Shown here: positions 1-5,397 of the stretch, piece by piece
How positions within the stretch are numbered: position 1 is the first letter of the stretch
How the letters are laid out: every line of letters begins with the position of its first letter
From: Candidatus Gastranaerophilales bacterium
GTDB taxonomy: Bacteria; Cyanobacteriota; Vampirovibrionia; Gastranaerophilales; JAQUYY01
Direction of reading: 5' to 3'
Assembly (NCBI GenBank): GCA_028691575.1
Contig: JAQUYY010000097.1
Span: 1 to 6,846 of the forward strand
Length of the DNA stretch: 6,846 nucleotides
Position numbers and translations under genes: made by a program
Notes under the pieces: model-generated
What the model saw: only the letters and a program-made list of their open reading frames with translations
What the model was told of the DNA's origin: nothing
Databases searched by the model: none

Positions 1-662
1 TTGCCATAATCGGAATAATTGCCTCCATCGTAACGCCGATGTTATTTGGTACGACAAACAACGCTGAAAATATCGCAAAATGGAAAAAATCTTATGCAGA
101 TATTTCGCAGGCTTGGAGATTAGCATCTTTAGATCATGGCGGTACTTTGAGTGGTATATTTACATCAACTGGATATACATTAAGCAATGAATTTGGAAAT
201 GCAGTTTTAGAAAAAATGAATTACATAAAAAAATGTCCTGCTCAAGCAACTGAAGCAGACAACAATCCTTGTTGGCACGAAGTTGGCGAATCTTTTACTT
301 TAAATGGAGCAGCAATAAATAGTAATTTTTCTACAAATTTTACTGCAATATTAGCAAACGGGTCTTATCTAAGAATTGGATCTATTACCAATCAATGTCC
401 GACAACCAGTTGCGTTTTTTTAGGAATAGATGTAAACGGTTCTAAAAAGCCTAATGTTCAAGGGAAAGATATATTTTATAGTGGAGGCTATGCAAATGGT
501 GTATATAAAGTTCATTCCAGAACCAGAGATGTAAGTGATCCTAATGATCCATATTGTTGCGTTGAATCTTCGACAGTCGTAGGTGGTGTCTCAGGTCAAG
601 GCTGTTCAAAATTAGCATTATATTGCAATGAAATAGACTACACAACAGGAACTTGCAAGTAG
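1..662 (+). CDS. Type IV pilin-like / pseudopilin protein, 5' end outside window
   Basis: The gene enters from the left edge; the visible frame starts with the codon at position 3 and ends at TAG 660-662, giving 219 visible codons. The first residues, AIIGIIASIVTPMLFG, look like the second half of the hydrophobic N-terminal helix of a type IV prepilin or type II secretion pseudopilin, so the GFTL/E cleavage site should lie just upstream. The soluble part follows, with nine cysteines in spaced positions, including a CC pair and one next to the C-terminus (GTCK), which suggests disulphides in an exported domain. The stretch GIDVNGSKKPNVQGKDIF matches a motif I associate with Gastranaerophilales-type prepilins. 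An ATG at 39 is an internal Met, not the start, because it would remove the helix. The likely role is a surface or envelope filament subunit or minor pilin; the specific system cannot be told. The family call is firm and the function vague. Confidence 0.8.
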   Translation, partial: AIIGIIASIVTPMLFGTTNNAENIAKWKKSYADISQAWRLASLDHGGTLSGIFTSTGYTLSNEFGNAVLEKMNYIKKCPAQATEADNNPCWHEVGESFTLNGAAINSNFSTNFTAILANGSYLRIGSITNQCPTTSCVFLGIDVNGSKKPNVQGKDIFYSGGYANGVYKVHSRTRDVSDPNDPYCCVESSTVVGGVSGQGCSKLALYCNEIDYTTGTCK

Positions 663-667
663 TTCTT
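647..667. terminator. Small hairpin over the two convergent stop codons, possible terminator
   Basis: Bases 647-653 (AGGAACT) pair with 661-667 (AGTTCTT): seven pairs including one G-T, with a seven-base loop. The structure covers the TAG of the pilin gene and touches the stop of folE2. On the + strand it is followed by a loosely T-rich stretch (ACTTATTTAAAAATTCTTT); on the - strand there is no T-run. The stem is short and AT-rich, so this is only a candidate. No better terminator is visible between the convergent genes. Confidence 0.25.
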
Positions 668-1472
668 ACTTATTTAAAAATTCTTTCTGATAAGCCCAGG
701 CGCTGTGGTTATGAATACTTTCAAAGGCTTCGCATTCCAGTTCAAACCAATTTATTTGCTCAAATTTTCTTAATTCAGAAATAACATCCCTTAAAACATC
801 TTCTATAAATTTAGGGTTTTCGTAGGCTCTTTCTGTAACATACTTTTCATCTTCCCGTTTCAAAAGCGGGTAAACAGGGCTACTTCCGCAGTTTTCAACA
901 AGTTCGATTAAATCTTCTATCCATAGAATTTGCTCGGCATTGTAGCTGATTTTTAATTTAACAAAAGTTCTTTGATTATGAGCTCCATAATCTGAAATTT
1001 CCTTACTGCAAGGGCAAAGAGTCGTGATAGGGACATTAACTTCAAGTATAAATTCATATTTATTGGTTTCTTTATTTAAATTGCCTTCAAATGCGCAATC
1101 ATAGCCCATTGGACATGAATAACCGCTTTTAGGCGCTTTTTTGTCAATAAAATATTTAAATTTGAACCTTAATTCAGCACTATTGGCATCAAGTCGATTT
1201 GCCACTTCAAGCAAAAAACCATAAATATCAACGCCAAGCAAATTTTTTTGCCCCCATTCGCTAAGTATTTCGACGAATCTGGACATATGAGTTCCCTTGT
1301 AATCCTTTGGCAACGATACATTTATTCTGGCTTTAGCGCTGACAGTTTGGCCGGTATTGTTTTTACGCTGAATAATAAGAGGAATTTCAACGTCTTTTAC
1401 TCCGACTTTTTGAATTTCTATTCCTCTTGTATCTTTTTGGTTTTGTATGTCTTTTAAATTTAGTGTATTCAT
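666..1472 (-). CDS. folE2: GTP cyclohydrolase FolE2 (type IB)
   Basis: This 268-residue cytosolic enzyme, of typical family length, should convert GTP to 7,8-dihydroneopterin triphosphate, the first step of tetrahydrofolate synthesis and a precursor of queuosine-type deazapurines. It belongs to the metal-dependent COG1469/FolE2 family, unrelated in sequence to FolE. Visible signatures in order are VGVKDVEIP (23-31), GTHMSRFVEIL (60-70), CPMGYDC (120-126), TLCPCSKEISDYGAHNQR (151-168), TERAYENPKF (213-222) and the C-terminal ESIHNHSAWA (251-260). C153/C155, H165, the glutamate in TERAYENP and the HNH histidines are the expected metal-site and catalytic region, from family knowledge. The ATG abuts the TAA of the upstream gene with no gap, and no Shine-Dalgarno sequence is visible before it, so translation probably depends on that gene. 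No folE is seen here, so whether this is the cell's only GTP cyclohydrolase is open. Confidence 0.95.
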   Translation of the reverse strand: MNTLNLKDIQNQKDTRGIEIQKVGVKDVEIPLIIQRKNNTGQTVSAKARINVSLPKDYKGTHMSRFVEILSEWGQKNLLGVDIYGFLLEVANRLDANSAELRFKFKYFIDKKAPKSGYSCPMGYDCAFEGNLNKETNKYEFILEVNVPITTLCPCSKEISDYGAHNQRTFVKLKISYNAEQILWIEDLIELVENCGSSPVYPLLKREDEKYVTERAYENPKFIEDVLRDVISELRKFEQINWFELECEAFESIHNHSAWAYQKEFLNK

Positions 1473-1814
1473 TTAATTTTCTGAAAAATCTGTTTCTAAA
1501 TCTTCAAAACTATCTTGAGCAAGTGCTTTTAAGATTTTCTTTGCTGCAATTCTTTGAACACTAGGTTTGGCTACTCTTAAAAGTTCAATAGCTCGCATCA
1601 TTATAGGGTCTTTGTCGTACCAACGTTTACCGTTTGCCTGAAACCTTGTTATAGTCTCATAAAGGCGTTCTATAACATCTCCTGCAACTTGTTCTTGCAA
1701 GTTCAAAATAAAATCTGCAGCTTTATCTTTTGTATCTTCAGAAGATAAACTCAATAACTCAAGCGCTTCTTTTAAAAAGGGATCTTTATCATACCAGCGA
1801 CGATAATCACTCAT
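1473..1814 (-). CDS. Hypothetical 113-residue protein with two RWYDKDP repeats
   Basis: I do not recognise a named family. The protein is short, soluble-looking and mainly helical, with no signal peptide or membrane segment. It consists of two aligned copies of a 38-residue unit: residues 5-42, opening RRWYDKDPFLKEALELL, and residues 63-100, opening KRWYDKDPIMMRAIELL. A 20-residue linker separates them and an acidic tail follows (SFEDLETDFSEN). Each unit pairs an aromatic/charged RWYDKDP cap with two predicted amphipathic helices. The ATG at 1814-1812 is preceded by AAGGA with a 7-base spacing, which supports this start. Its TAA is immediately followed by the ATG of folE2, implying co-expression and perhaps a related role such as a small partner or regulator. 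That functional idea is inference only. Conserved coding is supported by the internal duplication and the stop/start junction. Confidence 0.75.
   Translation of the reverse strand: MSDYRRWYDKDPFLKEALELLSLSSEDTKDKAADFILNLQEQVAGDVIERLYETITRFQANGKRWYDKDPIMMRAIELLRVAKPSVQRIAAKKILKALAQDSFEDLETDFSEN
1515..1628 (-). repeat. Second WYDKDP unit (residues 63-100)
   Basis: Copy 2 of the duplication, offset by 58 residues from copy 1. Identity is highest in the RWYDKDP cap and much lower in the following helices, which suggests an old duplication with the cap under selection. Confidence 0.8.
1689..1802 (-). repeat. First WYDKDP unit (residues 5-42)
   Basis: Copy 1 of the protein-level tandem duplication. 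It aligns without gaps over 38 residues to copy 2, sharing RWYDKDP, the A-ELL pattern and an A..IL.L.. pattern further on. Confidence 0.8.
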
Positions 1815-1821
1815 TTTATTA

Positions 1822-1826
1822 TCCTT
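1822..1826 (-). promoter_or_regulatory. Ribosome binding site of the WYDKDP-repeat gene
   Basis: The minus strand reads AAGGA seven bases before the ATG at 1814. It is one of only two clear Shine-Dalgarno sequences in the window, so it probably serves both the 113-residue gene and, by coupling, folE2. Confidence 0.6.
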
Positions 1827-1834
1827 AATTTTAG

Positions 1835-1863
1835 TATTTAATGTATTTTATTTAATTTTACAA
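1835..1863 (-). promoter_or_regulatory. Possible promoter before the WYDKDP-repeat gene
   Basis: On the minus strand TTGTAA (1858-1863) and TAAATA (1835-1840) are 17 bases apart, in the 69-base gap after the DHH gene. The gap is almost pure A/T, so chance matches are likely. It may instead be an internal spacer of one operon. Confidence 0.2.
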
Positions 1864-1883
1864 TAAATTATGTTTTATGTCAT

Positions 1884-4139
1884 TTAAATTTTTAATAAAA
1901 CTTTTTCGGAAGTATTTTGTTCGGTTGGCGTAGTTATTTCTTGCTCTTTTCTGATTTCTTGAACAACATCATTAATTAATTGATGAACATTTCTTCCCGA
2001 ATTATTATTGGATGTTTCTACTGAAACTCTGGTTAAAAGGATTTCTTTTTCTTCATTTGGCAACGAAGATTTATTCAGTTGAAAATTTCTTTTGAGAACC
2101 TTTAATATTTCTTCAGGATTTTCTTCAATTTTACCGTTAAGTTTTACAACTAACTTAGTGTTAAAATCAACATTTGGGATTTTTATCCTTCCTCCTGCAG
2201 CTGAATTGTGGCCCCCTCCGTTAAAAAGGTTGCCAAGAAGAGCAGCATGATTAGAGCCTTGCTTTGATCGAAAAGAAAAGCGAATTTTCCCTTCAGGGTA
2301 TTGTACGGCTAAATAAGCAATTTTGTCTTTATTGTATTTATTATTTACATTGTTTTTATCGAAGGAAGGTCTTCTTAATTTGCCGATATATGGGTATTTA
2401 AAGCATCCATAAACATCTGTTTCGGTATATTCAGGATTGTCTTTTATCATTTGAGATTTCAAATAATGAAAGTCTTTTGCGTTCACTTGAATATATCCCA
2501 GACCGATTGCATTATTTTGAAAAATACCGTTTTTGGCGATTCTTCTTATCGTGTAACTATATTTTTTTAGTTTTGAATCGTGTTCGCTTAAATTTTTAGA
2601 GATAAAATTTGTAGAGATTTTTTGATTTGTTTTTTCAGAAAACCATTTTGCCAGTCCCTTGGTTTTGTAAAAAGGTCTTTCCCATCTTTGTAGAGCATAA
2701 TCTTCTTCAAAAAGGTTGGCATTTCGAGACATCGAACCGGTATCCGTATAAAGACCTGTCATTATTGCAGTAGAAAAATTTTCAAACAAGTCTTTTTGAG
2801 CAGCAGGAATTTCTTTGTCATCATTATTTAGCCATGGAAGGAGTTTTCCGGCAATTACCGTAATCATATCAACTGCGGCAGGAATTCTATCTTCTACCCA
2901 ATAGAGATTATTATTTTTGGCTTTTTTGACATCAATCCCGGTTTCATTTCTCATTTTATCCCACTCGTTAATTCTTTCCGGATGGTGATCAATAAAGATT
3001 AGCTTGGTTTTAGAAGGGTCGACATGGCTTTTTAAGCTAGCACCAAATCTTTCCGGAGAAGATACATCCATAAAGATTATCAAATCATACTTTTTGTTGG
3101 GGGTAATTGTTTTTACACTTGTTTCAAGGTGTTTTTTTAAGTTTTTATATGCATCCGTCGTTCCTTTGTAAGCAGAGTTTTTTATTTGCATATCTAATAG
3201 TTTTAGTTTTTCTTCTTTAGAAATCATTTTTATTTTTTTGACACCGGGAATGTAAGAAAATAATTCAGGAATCCTATCGTCAATAGCACAATCTACCCTT
3301 TTATTTTTATCCGTCATTTTTATTGCGTTTTTCATTCCTAAAACACATCCGATTGTATCTCCGTCAGGACCGGAATGCCCTACAAGCAAGATGGTTTCAT
3401 TCGCAGGATTTTGAATTTCATTGGCAATATTATTGATAATTTCTTCAGTTTTTTTAGCTTCTTCAGTTCCATGTAATTGTTCGTCATATTTCAGAATCGT
3501 TTTTAAAAGCATTTCAGGGTTTTGAGCAGAAGTTGGCTCGTATATGATTTTTTGACATTCTATATCTTCAAAAATATTATTAAATTTTTCTTTCATTTTG
3601 TCAGGATTATTGCCGACATAAATTAAGTGAGCCTTTAGACCAAAACATTTCATTCCTTCAAATTCTTCAGATTTATTGCAAAGTTTTATTCTGAAATCGT
3701 TTGGATTATTTTTAATATCATCATATAAATGATTCAAAATATCATAATCAATAAATCCTACTTGTCTTCCTGTTGGAGGGTAGATTAAACCTATTTCTTC
3801 TTTATCTTTATAAAATTTAAAGTTTAAATCGGGATTTGTTCGGAATGCATTTTCGGGTATTTCTTTTATATTGTTTTGAAAGCGTGAAACGTTAGCAATT
3901 TTCATTTTGAATCGGGGAGATTCGTCCCAGTTAAATGCCGGGTTTTCCAGACCTTTGAAAAAGACAACATTCGAAATGTTGCCTTTTTGTTTAAAAATAA
4001 TATTTTTTGTTGTTATAGTTTTTTCTTGAAATTCAAAATTATCAGGACTCGATTCTTTCAACCCAAAAGAAGTTGGGTGCAATAATTTATTGTAATAATG
4101 TATTTTTGCATTATTTGTATTGTTTATGGGATTAATCAA
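1884..4139 (-). CDS. DHH/DHHA1 phosphoesterase (NrnA-like) with long N-terminal region
   Basis: The 751 residues are about twice the usual length of NrnA-type nanoRNA/pAp phosphatases. The catalytic part starts near residue 248: motif I GHSGPDGDTIG (254-264; H255, D259, D261), motif II FMDVSSPERFG (D358), motif III IDHH (383-386), motif IV TGLYTDTGSM (461-470; D466), then a DHHA1 substrate-binding domain with SKQGSNHAA and GGGHNSAAGG (641-650). All metal-binding positions appear present, so a two-metal phosphodiesterase or phosphatase acting on short oligonucleotides or pAp is likely; the substrate is inferred. Residues 1-245 match nothing I know and carry SFGLK (24-28) and FFKG (60-63). Inserts lie around 305-350 and near 590-605. 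The frame opens at TTG (4139-4137) with only a weak GAG upstream, so the start is uncertain (see findings). It lies 94 bases downstream of the DAHP synthase gene. Confidence 0.88.
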   Translation of the reverse strand: MINPINNTNNAKIHYYNKLLHPTSFGLKESSPDNFEFQEKTITTKNIIFKQKGNISNVVFFKGLENPAFNWDESPRFKMKIANVSRFQNNIKEIPENAFRTNPDLNFKFYKDKEEIGLIYPPTGRQVGFIDYDILNHLYDDIKNNPNDFRIKLCNKSEEFEGMKCFGLKAHLIYVGNNPDKMKEKFNNIFEDIECQKIIYEPTSAQNPEMLLKTILKYDEQLHGTEEAKKTEEIINNIANEIQNPANETILLVGHSGPDGDTIGCVLGMKNAIKMTDKNKRVDCAIDDRIPELFSYIPGVKKIKMISKEEKLKLLDMQIKNSAYKGTTDAYKNLKKHLETSVKTITPNKKYDLIIFMDVSSPERFGASLKSHVDPSKTKLIFIDHHPERINEWDKMRNETGIDVKKAKNNNLYWVEDRIPAAVDMITVIAGKLLPWLNNDDKEIPAAQKDLFENFSTAIMTGLYTDTGSMSRNANLFEEDYALQRWERPFYKTKGLAKWFSEKTNQKISTNFISKNLSEHDSKLKKYSYTIRRIAKNGIFQNNAIGLGYIQVNAKDFHYLKSQMIKDNPEYTETDVYGCFKYPYIGKLRRPSFDKNNVNNKYNKDKIAYLAVQYPEGKIRFSFRSKQGSNHAALLGNLFNGGGHNSAAGGRIKIPNVDFNTKLVVKLNGKIEENPEEILKVLKRNFQLNKSSLPNEEKEILLTRVSVETSNNNSGRNVHQLINDVVQEIRKEQEITTPTEQNTSEKVLLKI

Positions 4140-4183
4140 ATTTTTAATCTCATTTTAATAGTCCAGCCCTACATATATATTAA

Positions 4184-4207
4184 ATGCAAACAAACAAAAA
4201 TTTGCAT
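4184..4207. terminator. AT-rich hairpin in the aroF-DHH gap
   Basis: ATGCAAA (4184-4190) and TTTGCAT (4201-4207) form a perfect seven-base stem with a ten-base A-rich loop, just after the DAHP synthase stop. On the + strand GCTTTTT follows the stem, but no + gene ends here. On the minus strand the stem is followed by TTAATATATA, a poor T-tract. It could be a weak attenuator or terminator between the two genes, or chance in AT-rich DNA. Confidence 0.25.
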
Positions 4208-4233
4208 GCTTTTTATTTTAAGTTTATATTTTT

Positions 4234-5247
4234 TTACAATAATTTTTTATTAACAACCGGGGCGATAACTTTTAGTTGTTTTTTTAATTCTGCAAATTGT
4301 TCCGGAGTAAGTGATTGAGCACCGTCACAAAGAGCGATTTCGGGCTTATAATGAACTTCTATCATTACGCCATCAGCACCTGCTGCAATTGCTGCTCTGG
4401 ACATCGGGGCTACTTTATCCCTTAAACCTGTACCGTGGCTTGGATCGACAATTATTGGAAGGTGGCTTAACTTTTTGACAACAGGGATTGCAGAAATATC
4501 AAGAGTATTTCTAGTTGCAGTCTCAAATGTTCTTATGCCTCTTTCACAGAGAATAACATTTCGATTTCCTCCGGAAATTATATATTCTGCTGACATTAAC
4601 CATTCTTCAATTGTTGCTGATAATCCCCTTTTAAGGATTACGGGCTTTTTTATTAAGCCGACTTCTTTTAGAAGGTTGAAGTTTTGCATATTTCTTGCAC
4701 CGATTTGCAGGATATCAACATATTTTAACATTAAATCAATTTGGGAAGCATCCATGACTTCTGAGGTTACAAGCATATTATATTTATCCGCAACTTCTCG
4801 TATGATTTTTAATCCTTCTTCACCCATTCCTTGAAAGCTGTATGGCGAAGTTCTAGGCTTGAAAGCCCCACCTCTTATAAGCTTAACACCGCATTCGGAA
4901 AGTTTTTTAGCTGTTTGGTCAACCTGTTCGTACGATTCGATTGTGCATGGTCCTGCAATTATGGAGAAATTATCTCCGCCAATTTTGATATCTTTTATTT
5001 TTACAATAGTATCTTCGGATTTAAAAGTTCTGCTTGCGAGTTTATATGTAGAAGAAATTTTTATTACTTCCCGAACGTCGTCTAATAGCTCAATGTCTCT
5101 GAAATCAATGCTTTTACCTCCGACAGCTCCGATTACTGTATTTATTTCACCTTTTGACAGGTGAGTATCAAACCCTTTTGATTTAATAAATTCGCATACT
5201 TTTGTTATGTTTTCTTCGGTAGCCATCGGCTTCATTACTATTAGCAT
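4234..5247 (-). CDS. aroF: 3-deoxy-7-phosphoheptulonate (DAHP) synthase, ferredoxin-like-domain type
   Basis: The enzyme condenses phosphoenolpyruvate with erythrose 4-phosphate, the first step of the shikimate pathway to chorismate, aromatic amino acids and p-aminobenzoate. The 337 residues match the short type Ib enzymes such as that of Thermotoga maritima. Residues 1-70 are the N-terminal ferredoxin-like (ACT-like) regulatory domain, opening MLIVMKP. The barrel follows: IAGPCTIES (97-105), GGAFKPRTSPYSFQG (126-140), QIGARNMQNF (181-190), LKRG (205-208), ILCERG (232-237), VDPSHGTG (267-274) and IEVHYKPE (296-303). C101, H271, E297 and D308 line up with the family's four metal ligands, so it should be active. 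The regulatory domain predicts feedback control by an aromatic amino acid. The ATG has GGAG seven bases upstream. The symbol aroF is used loosely; databases also use aroG or aroA for this type. Confidence 0.96.
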   Translation of the reverse strand: MLIVMKPMATEENITKVCEFIKSKGFDTHLSKGEINTVIGAVGGKSIDFRDIELLDDVREVIKISSTYKLASRTFKSEDTIVKIKDIKIGGDNFSIIAGPCTIESYEQVDQTAKKLSECGVKLIRGGAFKPRTSPYSFQGMGEEGLKIIREVADKYNMLVTSEVMDASQIDLMLKYVDILQIGARNMQNFNLLKEVGLIKKPVILKRGLSATIEEWLMSAEYIISGGNRNVILCERGIRTFETATRNTLDISAIPVVKKLSHLPIIVDPSHGTGLRDKVAPMSRAAIAAGADGVMIEVHYKPEIALCDGAQSLTPEQFAELKKQLKVIAPVVNKKLL

Positions 5248-5254
5248 TTTATTT

Positions 5255-5258
5255 CTCC
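5255..5258 (-). promoter_or_regulatory. Ribosome binding site of the DAHP synthase gene
   Basis: The minus strand reads GGAG, seven bases before the ATG at 5247. This is a good Shine-Dalgarno sequence and fixes the start so that the protein opens MLIVMKP, as expected for the family. Confidence 0.7.
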
Positions 5259-5282
5259 ATACTTCCTATGATTTCTATATAA

Positions 5283-5311
5283 AGTATAGATTAAAATCAT
5301 TAAAAAATTAA
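5283..5311 (-). promoter_or_regulatory. Possible promoter of the DAHP synthase cluster
   Basis: On the minus strand TATACT (5283-5288) is a good -10 candidate, with a weak -35, TTAATT (5306-5311), 17 bases upstream. It would leave a leader of about 30 bases containing the GGAG site. A promoter must lie somewhere in this 150-base divergent gap; this exact placement is tentative. Confidence 0.35.
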
Positions 5312-5313
5312 TG
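5298..5313. repeat. Palindrome CATTAA-AAAA-TTAATG in the divergent gap
   Basis: Six-base perfect arms around a four-base centre lie between the two divergent genes and overlap the tentative -35 of the DAHP synthase promoter. The position would suit an operator. The AT-only composition of most of the site makes chance a real alternative. Confidence 0.3.
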
Positions 5314-5361
5314 TTATTTTCAATAAAACTTAGTGTTTGTAACATTTTTTTTGCGTTAGGC

Positions 5362-5390
5362 TTGTATTATCAAGAAACAAAAAGTATTAT
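5362..5390 (+). promoter_or_regulatory. Possible promoter of the U32-family gene
   Basis: TTGTAT (5362-5367) and TATTAT (5385-5390) are 17 bases apart. If used, transcription would start at about 5397, at or next to the ATG at 5398, giving an essentially leaderless message. This agrees with the absence of any Shine-Dalgarno sequence before this ATG. TATTAT at 5365-5370 is an alternative -10 that would give a short leader. Confidence 0.35.
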
Positions 5391-5396
5391 TATACT
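5383..5396. repeat. Palindrome AGTAT-TATT-ATACT just before the U32-family start
   Basis: Five-base perfect arms surround a four-base centre, ending one base before the ATG at 5398 and covering the proposed -10. The same AGTAT/ATACT words recur on the other side of the gap (5259-5263 and 5283-5287). It could be an operator or simply the palindromic tendency of TATA-like promoter sequence. Confidence 0.25.
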
Positions 5397-5397
5397 C

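Noticed and set aside
39..41. ATG at 39 as the true start of the pilin-like gene
   Set aside because: The frame stays open upstream to the window edge and encodes the hydrophobic prepilin helix, so the gene starts outside the window.
651..660. Perfect ten-base palindrome ACTTGCAAGT as an operator
   Set aside because: It lies in the last codons of the pilin gene, far from any start. The overlapping hairpin is the more useful reading, and a single ten-base palindrome is expected by chance.
1248..1457. A 69-codon plus-strand open frame inside folE2
   Set aside because: It is antisense to the conserved N-terminal part of FolE2, with no plausible start signal and no recognisable product.
4161..4171. 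Small GC-richer island (GTCCAGCCCTA) in an AT-rich gap
   Set aside because: It has no partner repeat or folding arm. Apart from the possible TGGA ribosome site noted in the findings, I can assign nothing to it.
4475..5164. Three plus-strand open frames of 84-119 codons within the DAHP synthase gene (4475-4834, 4831-5085, 4859-5164)
   Set aside because: They lie antisense to a gene with all catalytic motifs intact, have no ribosome site, and their translations show no domain-like pattern.
5340..5358. TAAC...GTTA inverted repeat in the divergent gap
   Set aside because: The arms are only four bases with an 11-base spacer, which is not distinguishable from chance.
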